Shown piece by piece: positions 1 through 7,665 of a stretch of DNA of 64,000 nt (the first letter of the stretch is position 1; each line of letters starts with the position of its first letter). This DNA is from Streptomyces sp. GS7 (GTDB lineage: Bacteria > Actinomycetota > Actinomycetes > Streptomycetales > Streptomycetaceae). Location of the stretch: the NCBI RefSeq assembly GCF_009834125.1, contig NZ_CP047146.1, positions 62,001-126,000 on the forward strand. The letters run 5' to 3'. The notes below the pieces were generated by a model. The model saw only the letters and a list, made by a program, of their open reading frames with translations, had not been told where the DNA came from and ran no database searches. A program made the position numbers and the translations under genes.

Positions 1-2
1 GG

Positions 3-674
3 CTGCGGCACACCACCGCGCCGACGGTGCTGGTCCTCTCCGCCGATCTGCCGTTCCTGACGGCCGCGACCGTACGGGACCTCCTCCAGGCGGCGACCGC
101 GCACGGCGCCGCGCCCCGGGACGGTGCGCTGCTGTGCGATGCCGAGGGCCGCGACCAGCCGCTGGTGGCCGCCTACGGTGCGGCGCCGGTGCGCCGCCGG
201 CTCGACCTGCTGCGCGCCGAACACGGCACCCTGGCCGGGCTGCCGCTGCGCCGCCTGACGTCCGCGCTGGCGCTCACGCGGGTCCAGGACGCCACGTCCA
301 CGGCCTCCTTCGACTGCGACACCTGGGAAGACATCAGCGCGGCTCGCGCCCGTATCAGGGAGCATGGACACGTGTTGGACGAATGGATCACCGCAGTCAA
401 GGCCGAACTGGGCATCGACCTCGATGTCGACACGGCGGCGCTTCTCGACCTCGCGCGGGACGCGGCGCACGGCGTGGCCCGCCCCGCCGCGCCGCTGACG
501 ACCTTCCTCGTCGGTTACGCGGCGGCCCAACAGGGCCGGGACGTGGCCGAGCTGGCGCAGCGTACCGCCGCGCTGGCCGACCGCTGGGCCGCGGAGGCCG
601 AGGCCGAGGAAGCACCGGCGGCCAAGGCGGCGGAGGCGGGCGGCGCCGGCAGCGAAGCGAAGCCCGCGCAATGA
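3..674 (+). CDS. MobA-like NTP transferase with DUF6457-like C-terminus (5' partial)
   Basis: The reading frame is open from the window edge, so the N-terminus with the GTP-binding loop is missing. The visible first part (LVLSADLPFLTAATV) matches the acidic Asp-containing strand of MobA/MobA-like nucleotidyltransferases, which attach GMP to molybdopterin in the cytoplasm. From about nucleotide 370 the protein changes to a helical module (LDEWITAVKAELGIDLDVDT) of the DUF6457 type, then an Ala/Glu-rich tail. Its stop codon overlaps the moeA start (ATGA), so the two genes are translationally coupled. Assignment to Mo-cofactor synthesis rests on both the motif and the moeA neighbour; the exact nucleotide substrate is inferred. 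Confidence 0.8.
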   Translation: MRHTTAPTVLVLSADLPFLTAATVRDLLQAATAHGAAPRDGALLCDAEGRDQPLVAAYGAAPVRRRLDLLRAEHGTLAGLPLRRLTSALALTRVQDATSTASFDCDTWEDISAARARIREHGHVLDEWITAVKAELGIDLDVDTAALLDLARDAAHGVARPAAPLTTFLVGYAAAQQGRDVAELAQRTAALADRWAAEAEAEEAPAAKAAEAGGAGSEAKPAQ

Positions 675-2212
675 CCGACGGGGAGTTCGGCGGCGCGTTC
701 CGCGAGGTGACCGGGGACCCGTTCGACGATGCGCTCGCGCTGGTCAACGACGTCGCCCCGGCGCGCCTGCGGTCCGGTGCCGCGGACGGGCCGTACGGCG
801 CCCGCGACAGCGGACCGTCCGGCGCCGGTGGCCACGGAGGCACCGGCGGCGGGGACGGCCCGCACCACCCCGCCGGGCCCGGTCCCGGGAAGGCCCGGCC
901 GCACGCCGGCCGCCCGGCCACCTCCTGGCCCACGGCCCGGGACGTCGCCGCGCGGGCGGTGCCCGAGCCGCCCGAGCCCGGGACGGCCGCGCTCGGCGAC
1001 GCGCTCGGCCGCACGCTCGCCGCGGCCCTGACGGCGCTCACCGACCTGCCGTCGTTCGACACCTCGGCCATGGACGGCTGGGCGGTCTCCGGCCCCGGCC
1101 CCTGGCGCGTCGTCCGCCCCGCGGAGGACGACGGCGAGCCCGGCCCGTCCGCCGGCATCCTCGCCGGCCACGCCACCACCGAAGCGCTCCCCGACGGCCA
1201 TGCGATCCCGATCGCCACCGGCGCCCGCATCCCGCCCGGCGCCACCGCCGTACTGCGCAGCGAGCACGGCGAGGTCCTCGACCTGCCCGACGGCCGCGCC
1301 CGGCTGTACGCGCCGCGCCCGGTGCCGCCCGGTCAGGACATCCGCCCGCGCGGCCAGGAGTGCCGCCGCGGCGACCACCTGCTCCCGGCCGGCGCCGTGG
1401 TGACCCCCGCGGTCCTCGGCCTGGCCGCGGCGGCCGGCTACGACGAGCTGGCCGTCTACCCCCGGCCCGCCGTCGAAGTGCTGGTCCTGGGCGACGAGTT
1501 GCTGCGCCAGGGGCTGCCCGAGGACGGCCGGATCCGGGACGCGCTCGGCCCGATGCTCGCGCCCTGGCTGCGGGAACTCGGCGCCGAGGCGGCCGCGCCG
1601 CGGCATCTCGCCGACGACGCCGACACGCTGTACGAGGCCCTCGCCGGGTCCACCGCCGACCTGGTCGTCACCACCGGCGGTACCGCGTCGGGCCCCGTCG
1701 ACCACGTGCACCCCACCCTGCGCCGGCTGGGCGCCGAGCTGCTGGTGGACGGGGTGGCGGTGCGCCCCGGCCACCCCATGCTGCTGGCCCGCCTCGCACC
1801 GCGCCGGCACCTCGTCGGCCTCCCCGGGAACCCTCTCGCCGCGGTGTCCGGCTTGCTCACCCTCGCCGAGCCGCTGCTCCGTGCCCTCGCCGCCCGCCGG
1901 CCCGCCGCCCCGTACCGCGCGCCGCTGGCCGCCGCCGTTCACGGCCATCCGCACGACACCCGGCTCGTCCCGGTCGCCTACCGCGACGACGAACGGCACG
2001 GACTGGTGGCCACGCCGCTGCATTTCCAGGGTCCCGCCATGCTGCGCGGCATCGCCGCCGCCGACGCGATGGCCGTGATCCCGCCCGGCGGCGCGGAGTA
2101 CGGCGCCGAGGTCGAACTCCTCGAACTCCCCTGGCCGGCGAGCTGGTCAGCGGGCTGGACCGCCCCCGGCGCGCCCTACGACGCCGCGGATCCTGCGGGA
2201 GGCCCCGCGTGA
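671..2212 (+). CDS. moeA: Molybdopterin molybdenumtransferase MoeA
   Basis: A 513-residue MoeA-family enzyme, which inserts molybdate into adenylylated molybdopterin. Diagnostic segments are the N-terminal TSAMDGWAV (about residues 130-138), the molybdopterin-binding TTGGTASGPVDHV (about 334), and LPGNPLAAV (about 383). The first 100 residues are a Gly/Pro-rich, poorly conserved extension common in actinomycete copies. The start is the ATG overlapping the upstream stop (ATGA), chosen over the longer upstream-open frame because that part is a shadow of the mobA-like gene. The stop overlaps a GTG (GTGA at 2209), the apparent former start of the broken potassium-channel gene, so all three were probably one operon. 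Confidence 0.93.
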   Translation: MTDGEFGGAFREVTGDPFDDALALVNDVAPARLRSGAADGPYGARDSGPSGAGGHGGTGGGDGPHHPAGPGPGKARPHAGRPATSWPTARDVAARAVPEPPEPGTAALGDALGRTLAAALTALTDLPSFDTSAMDGWAVSGPGPWRVVRPAEDDGEPGPSAGILAGHATTEALPDGHAIPIATGARIPPGATAVLRSEHGEVLDLPDGRARLYAPRPVPPGQDIRPRGQECRRGDHLLPAGAVVTPAVLGLAAAAGYDELAVYPRPAVEVLVLGDELLRQGLPEDGRIRDALGPMLAPWLRELGAEAAAPRHLADDADTLYEALAGSTADLVVTTGGTASGPVDHVHPTLRRLGAELLVDGVAVRPGHPMLLARLAPRRHLVGLPGNPLAAVSGLLTLAEPLLRALAARRPAAPYRAPLAAAVHGHPHDTRLVPVAYRDDERHGLVATPLHFQGPAMLRGIAAADAMAVIPPGGAEYGAEVELLELPWPASWSAGWTAPGAPYDAADPAGGPA

Positions 2213-2618
2213 AGCTCCCGTCCCACCACGCCGCGTCACGTGAGCCTCCCGAGGACCGGTCCCACCGGGTGATCCGCCCCGCCGCACTCCGAAGGCGCCG
2301 ATACGGCAGGTCGCCCGACGGCCGCTGATGGCCCTGCCCGTGCTCGTCGCGACGGTCTTCATCGTCTGGAGCGACCGCAAGGGGTACCACGACAACGCCG
2401 GCGGGCCCCTCGATCCGCTCGACTGCGTCTCTCACGCGACCGTCACCCTCTCCACGACGGGACACGGCGGCATCGTCCCCTGCAGCGCCGGCGCCCGGCT
2501 GCTGAACATCCTGCTCGTCACGCCACCGCGCGTGGTCTTCCTGACCATCCTGGTCGGCACGGTCCTGGAGGTGCCGACCGAACGCACCCGCGAGCAACGG
2601 CAAGGGAGACGCCGGAGT
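2209..2618 (+). pseudogene. N-terminal half of a disrupted potassium channel gene
   Basis: The segment from about 2328 encodes a first membrane helix, a YHDNAGG loop, a pore helix, a second helix and the ending LEVPTERTR. It aligns column by column with residues 58-145 of the intact channel at 2648-3766. It is damaged three ways. A GTG start overlapping the moeA stop reads only about 39 codons and ends at a stop at 2326, so a frameshift separates it from the channel frame. The selectivity filter is TGHGG instead of TGYGD. Homology stops near 2612-2618. The missing NAD-binding half is found at 11059-11805. This is the decayed left piece of a split gene. Confidence 0.8.
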
Positions 2619-2647
2619 CGACACCGTGCCGGACGGAACACACGCTT

Positions 2648-3766
2648 TCAGTTCACGTGGTCCCCGGACGTTGCCCGCTGAACGGTGATCAGCCGGTCCG
2701 TGAGCTGGAGCGTCGCGGCCTCGGGCTCGGTGTAGTCCAGCACCCTGCCCCCTCGTAGGACGGCCACGACCAGGTCACTGCACTCGCGGGGGGAACGTCC
2801 CGCCTCGGACTTCGCCACCGCGCGCTCCTTGAGGTCCAGTCCGCTTCCGTACGTCATCAGTTCTTCCAGGACGGTGCTCGCGCTCGGGCTGGTCATCGCC
2901 ATACCGAGCAGCTGGCCCGCCGAGCTGGAGCTCGTGATGACCGTGTCGGCTCCGCTCTGCTTCAGCAGCGGGATGTTCTCGTCCTCCCGGACCGCCACCA
3001 CGATGGAGGCGTGCCTGTTGAGCTGGCGCGCGGTCAGCGTCACCAGGGCGGCTGTCTCGTCCCGATGGGTGGCGACGACCACCTTCGAGGCCCGGTGCAA
3101 CTCGGCCCTGCGCAGCGCGTCGGAACGGGTCGCATCCCCGAGGACCCCCACGAGCCCGTCGTTGCCGGCTGCATCCACCGTCTGCTTCTGCGGATCGACC
3201 ACAACGATCTTCTGCTTCGATACGCCCTGGCCGACCAGGGTTTCGACGGTGTGCCGGCCCTTGGTTCCGTACCCGATGACGACGATGTGGTCGCGCATAC
3301 GGGAACGCCAGCGATGAACGCGTACTTGATGCCGGGTGCGCTCGGTGAGCACTTCCAGCGTGGTGCCGACCAAGATGATCAGGAACAGGACGCGCAGCGG
3401 CGTGACGACGAAGATGTTGGCCAGCCGAGCGCCGTCGCTGACCGGGGTGATGTCGCCGTAGCCCGTGGTCGAAAGGGTCACGGTCGCGTAGTACGCCGAG
3501 TCGAGGAGACCGACGGTCCCGCCGGCGTTGTCGTGGTACCCGGCACGGTCGACCCACACGACGAACGTCGTGAGTGCCAGCACCACAAGGGCCATGACCA
3601 GCCGACGGAAGACCTGCTGAAGCGGTGGTTTCACGCCCTGCACGGGCATGACGACGGACCGGCCGTCCTCGGCGTCCTCCTCGGCCTGGGCTCGTGAACG
3701 CGACCAGAGAGACCGGAAGATGGAGACTTTCCCGGTGTCGCGGAGTGGCTGTTGCTCTTCCCTCAT
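2648..3766 (-). CDS. Two-TM potassium channel with RCK/TrkA-N domain
   Basis: 372 residues: a basic cytoplasmic start, TM1 at about residues 54-73, pore helix with canonical filter TGYGD (101-105), TM2 at about 118-137, a linker TERTR...HRWRSRMRDH, then a Rossmann RCK domain beginning VVIGYGTKG (162-170) and a C-terminal TrkA-C-like part. This is the architecture of prokaryotic ligand-gated K+ channels that sense NAD(H), nucleotides or Ca2+; the ligand here is unknown. An internal Met at residue 40 is an alternative start. The gene lies about 30 bp inside the inferred left end of the accessory element, on the strand opposite to the broken channel, and may substitute for it. Confidence 0.88.
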   Translation of the reverse strand: MREEQQPLRDTGKVSIFRSLWSRSRAQAEEDAEDGRSVVMPVQGVKPPLQQVFRRLVMALVVLALTTFVVWVDRAGYHDNAGGTVGLLDSAYYATVTLSTTGYGDITPVSDGARLANIFVVTPLRVLFLIILVGTTLEVLTERTRHQVRVHRWRSRMRDHIVVIGYGTKGRHTVETLVGQGVSKQKIVVVDPQKQTVDAAGNDGLVGVLGDATRSDALRRAELHRASKVVVATHRDETAALVTLTARQLNRHASIVVAVREDENIPLLKQSGADTVITSSSSAGQLLGMAMTSPSASTVLEELMTYGSGLDLKERAVAKSEAGRSPRECSDLVVAVLRGGRVLDYTEPEAATLQLTDRLITVQRATSGDHVN

Positions 3767-3908
3767 AGGGGCGGCCCCTCTTGTGCGGCTTGCTCTGCGG
3801 AAGTCCGTCCATAAGGCATAAGGCCATCCTCAGGGATCAGGCTGCCTCGTGTCGCGTTCGGAGTACCCCGTCAGGCATTCGGTCACATCCGGATGTACTC
3901 CTGGATAC

Positions 3909-4502
3909 ATGACATCGGACAGCCCCCAGCCGCCTGATGACTCCGGCAAGCGGGAGAAGAAGAAAAAGAAGAAGCGTCCGGAGCCTACGGCCTGGGCGGC
4001 GTGGGGGAGCCTGGCAGTGGCGGTCATCGCACTGGGAAACTCCATCTATGGAGCCCAGATTGCCAGGGATGCCAGTGATCAGGCGAAAAGGACGGAGCGT
4101 CGTTCCGAGGAAGAGAGTGAGAAAGCTCAAGCATCGCTGGTCTCGTACTCCTTCCAGAGCAACCCCCAAGGGCAGGCGGAGTCTCTGACCATCTTGAATC
4201 GCAGTGATGCCGCGATCGCCAAGGTGGTCATGGTGTTCGAGGACGTGAAGCGGTATGTCTACTTCGATGAAATTCCGCCTTGCAGTTTGCAGAAAGTCGA
4301 ACAGCTTCACAAATATTACCTCGGGGCGCATGAATTTATTCGTTTCCTGGATGGTGATGGCGTCGCGTGGGAGAAGGCGATGGCGGATGGTCGTTCCGGC
4401 CTCAAGAAGATCGATAAGCCGGATCCGCCGCAAGACACCAGTAATGCCACTCCCGCCATTGCCGCTGGTGAATCGAGCGGCGCTCTGGCGAACTGTCGGT
4501 GA
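3909..4502 (+). CDS. Hypothetical protein, Lys-rich N-terminus and one TM segment
   Basis: A 197-residue protein I do not recognise. A Lys-rich stretch (KREKKKKKKR) is followed by one hydrophobic segment (about residues 26-45), a charged coiled-coil-like stretch rich in Glu/Arg, and a soluble domain with IPPCSLQKVEQLHKYYLG. The topology suggests a type II membrane protein with the C-terminal domain outside. The ATG at 3909 is chosen over an in-frame ATG at 3849 because the extra 20 residues look like random upstream sequence. Base composition is clearly less GC-rich than the core genes (AAG/AAA-rich, AT third positions), consistent with horizontally acquired DNA. Confidence 0.55.
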   Translation: MTSDSPQPPDDSGKREKKKKKKRPEPTAWAAWGSLAVAVIALGNSIYGAQIARDASDQAKRTERRSEEESEKAQASLVSYSFQSNPQGQAESLTILNRSDAAIAKVVMVFEDVKRYVYFDEIPPCSLQKVEQLHKYYLGAHEFIRFLDGDGVAWEKAMADGRSGLKKIDKPDPPQDTSNATPAIAAGESSGALANCR

Positions 4503-4544
4503 GCCCCACTCGCGAGTGCCCCGCTTCGAGTGAGGGAATTGCCG

Positions 4545-4658
4545 GGCGGTCTGCCCGTCTCGCCGAAGCGCGTTGGTCAACTTGCGGAACCGATGTGGCC
4601 TCAGCCCGGAGCAAGGGGCTGTCCAGTACGGCTCCGACGCCGTGATCACACCAGGCAC
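4545..4658 (-). pseudogene. IS5-type transposase, N-terminal relic
   Basis: From a GTG at 4658 the minus strand reads VPGVITASEPYWTAP then SGLRPHRFRKLTNALRRDG, the characteristic N-terminal start of a family of actinomycete IS5-like DDE transposases. Homology ends after about 38 codons and the frame runs into unrelated sequence, so only the 5' end of the IS survives. Upstream, the motif TTATCGGGCAGCCC at about 4690-4705 could be the remaining terminal inverted repeat, although no partner end was found. It lies just upstream of the DUF1963-like gene. Confidence 0.65.
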
Positions 4659-4714
4659 ACCATGGCCCTCTCACCCGTGGTCAGCAGTTATCGGGCAGCC
4701 CTTAGAGTGAGCGG

Positions 4715-5425
4715 ATGGTCGAACCTGATGTGCGGGGAATGCGGGCGGGGTTGCCTGCGCGCGCGATCGAGGTCGGAACCGAACCTCTGGTCCGGCCGGT
4801 ACGGAACTCGGTGGGCGGCTGGCCCTTCCTCGACGAGGACCAGGAGTGGCCGGAGTGTTTCTGCGGCGAGCGGATGGCGCTGTTCTTCCAGCTCGATATC
4901 CCCCCGGACCTGGAACCTTTCGGCGGCGACCACCTGTTGGTCTTTCACTGCCGCGCGCACAACGACGCATCCGACCCGCAATTGACCGACGGGCGACTCG
5001 TGCCCCGGTACTGGGAAGCTCCACACCCGCCCTATCCGCGTCCGTTCTGGAGCTTGCTGCTCCAGCGCCACGCGACGCTGCCGGCGGCGGAGCCGGAACC
5101 ATCCCTGTGCGCGCTACCGCTGCAACTGCGCCCCTTCGTGGACAGTCCCGACGCGCAAGGGCTGGGAGCCCAGACATTCAAAGTGGGCGGTGCGCCATCC
5201 TGGGCGCAGGGCCCCGAATTCTACCGGTGCGCGTGCGGCGCCGAGCTGGTGTACCTCTGCCAGGTGCCGGAGGGCATGGAATTCGCCGTCCACCCCGGCC
5301 AACCAGAGCAGCCCTACAGCGTCGACGCCAACACCTACGGGCTTTTCCTCGGCAACGAGGTCTATCTGCTGGCCTGCCCTGCCCACTGCGACCCGGCTGC
5401 AGTCTGGCCGGTGAACCAGAACTGA
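4715..5425 (+). CDS. DUF1963/YwqG-like protein
   Basis: 236 residues with the layout of DUF1963 (YwqG-like) proteins: GGWPFLDEDQEWPECFCGERM followed by LFFQLDIPPDLEPFGG near the N-terminus, then a second half with paired Cys (FYRCACGAEL) and a closing CPAHC. The cysteine pairs suggest a zinc-ribbon insertion. The function of the family is not established. The gene stands between two relics of similar IS transposases (4545-4658 and 5466-5564), so it may have been mobilised as their cargo. A 16-bp stem terminator follows at 5669. Confidence 0.6.
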   Translation: MVEPDVRGMRAGLPARAIEVGTEPLVRPVRNSVGGWPFLDEDQEWPECFCGERMALFFQLDIPPDLEPFGGDHLLVFHCRAHNDASDPQLTDGRLVPRYWEAPHPPYPRPFWSLLLQRHATLPAAEPEPSLCALPLQLRPFVDSPDAQGLGAQTFKVGGAPSWAQGPEFYRCACGAELVYLCQVPEGMEFAVHPGQPEQPYSVDANTYGLFLGNEVYLLACPAHCDPAAVWPVNQN

Positions 5426-5465
5426 CCCTCGGTATCGCCGACTTGCCCGGCGGACACCGTCCTAT

Positions 5466-5564
5466 CCGGCGGACGAGGAAGACGTAGGCCCTCGTGCCGT
5501 ATCTCGTGGCTACGGCACGGGAGTTCTTGAGGGCGTTGATCGTCCGCTCGACTTCGTTTCGGCG
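5466..5564 (-). pseudogene. IS5-type transposase, C-terminal relic
   Basis: The minus strand encodes RRNEVERTINALKNSRAVATRY then GTRAYVF, matching the C-terminal region of IS5-family transposases in which the catalytic Glu lies in the NxVER(x)6K segment. The match breaks off at both sides: only about 33 codons remain and the downstream reading is unrelated. It has the same orientation as the N-terminal relic at 4545-4658 but lies on the wrong side to be the same copy, so it derives from a second IS. Confidence 0.6.
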
Positions 5565-5668
5565 CTCCGGAGACTGCCCTGGAGCCTGTCCCGCGATCAT
5601 GTGACGGGGCAGTCGGTTCCCGGTGCCTGTCCGATGGGTCGGCGCCGGTCAGAAGGACACCAGCACGT

Positions 5669-5708
5669 CCAAGCCTCCCTCACCACACGTTCGGTGAGGG
5701 AGGCTTGG
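5669..5708 (+). terminator. 16-bp perfect stem terminator
   Basis: Arms CCAAGCCTCCCTCACC (5669-5684) and its exact complement (5693-5708) enclose an 8-nt loop. It follows the DUF1963-like gene and precedes the methyltransferase. There is no clear T-run, as is usual in high-GC actinomycetes. Confidence 0.75.
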
Positions 5709-5872
5709 TCGCGAACGGCTGGCCCGGGAGGATAGCGGCTGTCGCTGCGGCGCCCTGGACGTCACTGGCTGAACGTGCCCTTGCTGCTGGACTCATAGGA
5801 CACGCCCTGGGGGTGGGGGGCGGCTCGGGGCTTGAGAAGCTGCGAACGTGCGCGGGTGTTAGCTTCTTTCCC

Positions 5873-6502
5873 GTGGGGGAACACCAGGACGGGACCAGGG
5901 CGGCCTACGACGAGGTCGTCGAGCTGTATGCATCGAAGTTCGCTAATCGGTTGGAGACGCAACCGTTCTCGCGGAACATGATCGGCACCTTCGCCGAGCT
6001 GGTGCGCGGGACGGGGAACCCGCGGGCAGCCGACGTCGGGTGCGGGCCCGGACATCTGACGGCCATGCTGCACGACCTGGGGCTGGACGCCTTCGGGCTC
6101 GACCTCTCCCCGGGCATGATCGACCATGCCCGGCGGGCCCATCCGGCGCTGCGGTTCGACGAGGCGCGGATGGAGGACCTGCCGGTCGAGGACGGCGCGC
6201 TCGGCGGCGTGCTGGCCCACTACTCGATGATCCACACCCCTCCTGGGGAACTACCCGCGCTGCTCGCCGAGCAGGTGCGTGTCCTGGCGTCAGGGGGCCT
6301 GCTCCTGGTCTCGTTCTTCGCGACCGACGGACCCGAGCCGGTCCGCTTCGATCACAAGGTGACGCCCGCCTATAGCTGGCCGGTTGACCGGTTCGCCGAG
6401 CTGCTGGCCGGGGCCGGGCTCGTCACGTTCGCCCGGCTGCTCCACGACCCGGCCTCCGAGCGGGGCTTCCTCGACGCCCACCTGCTGGCCCGCCTCCACT
6501 AG
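5873..6502 (+). CDS. Class I SAM-dependent methyltransferase
   Basis: 209 residues. Motif I of the Rossmann methyltransferase fold is plain (ADVGCGPGHLTAML), followed by motif II/III equivalents LDAFGLDLSPGMIDHARR and RMEDLPVEDGALGGVLAHYSMIH. The first 40 residues (YDEVVELYASKF) match the N-terminal cap of ubiquinone/menaquinone-type and trans-aconitate-type methyltransferases. The substrate cannot be deduced. GTG 5873 is chosen because similarity begins right after it; a longer in-frame start at 5705 would add unrelated residues. It sits in the accessory element with no operon partner other than a NUDIX relic downstream. Confidence 0.85.
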   Translation: MGEHQDGTRAAYDEVVELYASKFANRLETQPFSRNMIGTFAELVRGTGNPRAADVGCGPGHLTAMLHDLGLDAFGLDLSPGMIDHARRAHPALRFDEARMEDLPVEDGALGGVLAHYSMIHTPPGELPALLAEQVRVLASGGLLLVSFFATDGPEPVRFDHKVTPAYSWPVDRFAELLAGAGLVTFARLLHDPASERGFLDAHLLARLH

Positions 6503-6525
6503 GTTGCCCGTGGGCCTCATAGAGG

Positions 6526-6662
6526 ACGGGGATCCGACCGCATCGAGTGGATCCCGCTCGCCGACGTGCGCGGGATGATCGACCGCCGGGAGATCATCAG
6601 CAGCGGGTCGCTCGTCGGCCTTCTGTATGTCCTGATGGATGAGGCGATATGCCCTGATGGAT
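6526..6662 (+). pseudogene. NUDIX hydrolase, C-terminal relic
   Basis: One frame reads DRIEWIPLADVRGMIDRREI then ISSGSLVGLLYVLMDEAI, the typical last helix region of ADP-ribose-pyrophosphatase-like NUDIX proteins encoded in actinomycetes. The NUDIX box itself is absent, so only the tail survives. A 22-bp tandem duplication (6631-6652 and 6653-6674) shifts the frame just before the original end. Non-functional. Confidence 0.6.
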
Positions 6663-6670
6663 GAGGCGAT
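6631..6670 (+). repeat. 22-bp-period tandem duplication in NUDIX relic
   Basis: The segment CCTGATGGATGAGGCGAT occurs at 6631-6648 and again at 6653-6670. It looks like a slippage duplication: removing one copy restores a reading frame that ends MDEAIR followed by a stop. Confidence 0.8.
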
Positions 6671-6848
6671 CCGCTGATTCAGGCGGGAGTACTTCCCCGA
6701 GGCGTCCTTCAAAGGCGGTGACGGCCTCTCCGCGGTACGGAGTCAACTGCCTGTAGAACTCCCCAAGGTGGCCTGCCAGCCTGTTTCAGCCTTCTGTGAC
6801 CGGACAGCCCAGACAGCGCCGCTTCGCGCGATCCGGTCGGTTTCCGCA

Positions 6849-6864
6849 GGTGAGAGCTCTCACC
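6849..6864. repeat. 16-bp perfect palindrome
   Basis: GGTGAGAGCTCTCACC is self-complementary with no spacer. It is in a gene-free stretch; an operator or IS-end remnant is possible but unproven. Confidence 0.5.
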
Positions 6865-6963
6865 GGACAGTCGAACAGCTGGGACACCTGCTCGTCGGCA
6901 GGCTCCGAACAGCGGAGGGGCCCCACACCGATCGGATGCTGTCGGTCGATTCGGAGCCTGTGT

Positions 6964-7008
6964 GACGTCGGCCTTCACGACGTGGTTGTAGTCGTGAAGG
7001 CCGACGTC
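6964..7008. repeat. Perfect 18-bp inverted repeat, 9-nt loop
   Basis: GACGTCGGCCTTCACGAC (6964-6981) is repeated as its exact complement at 6991-7008 around GTGGTTGTA. It is not attached to any intact gene end. It could be a terminator or a cruciform/transposon-derived structure. Confidence 0.7.
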
Positions 7009-7410
7009 GTCGCCGGGGAAGGTGTCGGTGCCGATGCGGCCGATGGCGGCAGGTAAGGCTCCGGCGGAGGCGGTGCAGGTAGCGCGGGCGGAATTTCTTT
7101 GAGGGCACCATCCGCGAAGCGCACAGGAAGACCACAGGCTCCTCGTATCACCCGGGCCCGCCGCGCCCTGGCCGGACTCGAATGCCGACATGTCCCACCG
7201 GTTTCCGGCGGCGATGGTGCCGTAAACCGGCCACGGGCGTCGGATCTCGCAAGGCATGTGAAGGAGTTTCCGCGATCCCGTGAACGGTCCCACGGGTCGG
7301 CATGTGGGGATATTGGGAACCTCGGCAGAAATTACCGATGAGCCGGGGTCGCCGGGCGGCCGGTCGGCATGGTTTGCTCTCGCGCCAAGCCACCAGTGGA
7401 AAGGACAGTC

Positions 7411-7656
7411 ATGCGTAACGACTTCACCCCCGTCGAGACCCGAGAGATTTCCGAGGCCGACCTGGACAGCGTTTCCGGCGGCGTTCTCGGCGACATGGTT
7501 CAGGACGGCACGTCCGCGCTTCCGGGCCTGCCCGGGCTGCCGGGACTGCCGGGCCTGCCGGGTCTGCCCAGCGGCACGATCAGCGGCGGCGGTGGCATCC
7601 AGGTCACCGGCCCCATCTCGGGCCAGGCCGGCTTTTCCGGCATAGCCGGGCTCTGA
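7411..7656 (+). CDS. Orphan RiPP-like precursor peptide, double-Gly leader, LPG repeats
   Basis: 81 residues with a good ribosome site (GGAAAGGA) 5-8 bp before the ATG. The leader MRNDFTPVETREISEADLDSVSGG has the ELD..SGG pattern of double-glycine leaders found in type-A2 lantipeptide and NHLP/bacteriocin precursors. The predicted 57-residue core after Gly24 contains five LPG triplets (encoded at 7519-7563), then Ser/Thr/Gly-rich sequence and no Cys at all, so classical lanthionines cannot form. No modification enzyme or C39 peptidase transporter is nearby, hence orphan. It could also be a small secreted Gly/Pro-rich peptide. The leader call is firm as a pattern; modification and export are inference. 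Confidence 0.65.
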   Translation: MRNDFTPVETREISEADLDSVSGGVLGDMVQDGTSALPGLPGLPGLPGLPGLPSGTISGGGGIQVTGPISGQAGFSGIAGL

Positions 7657-7665
7657 CGGCTACTG

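Larger units (their letters stand above)
5426..5872. other. Gene-free stretch with IS relic and terminator
   Basis: Apart from the C-terminal transposase relic (5466-5564) and the strong hairpin at 5669-5708, no gene is supported. An in-frame extension of the following methyltransferase up to 5705 starts inside the hairpin and has no family similarity, so it was not used. Confidence 0.6.
6503..7410. other. Long intergenic region with relics
   Basis: No intact gene is supported. It holds the NUDIX relic (6526-6662), a minus-strand stretch of about 40 protein-like codons (6665-6782, including GEFYRQLTPYRGEAVTAFEG) that lacks a start and that I do not recognise, a 16-bp palindrome (6849-6864), and a perfect 18-bp inverted repeat (6964-7008). 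The part from 7100 to 7410 shows nothing apart from the probable promoter of the precursor peptide gene. Confidence 0.5.

Noticed and set aside
134..670. Upstream in-frame extension of moeA
   Set aside because: It is a shadow of the MobA-like gene in another frame; MoeA similarity begins after 671 and the ATGA overlap is a normal coupling.
1360..2328. Long open frame on the plus strand inside moeA
   Set aside because: Arg/Pro/Gly-rich composition typical of frame-shifted high-GC coding DNA; no domain.
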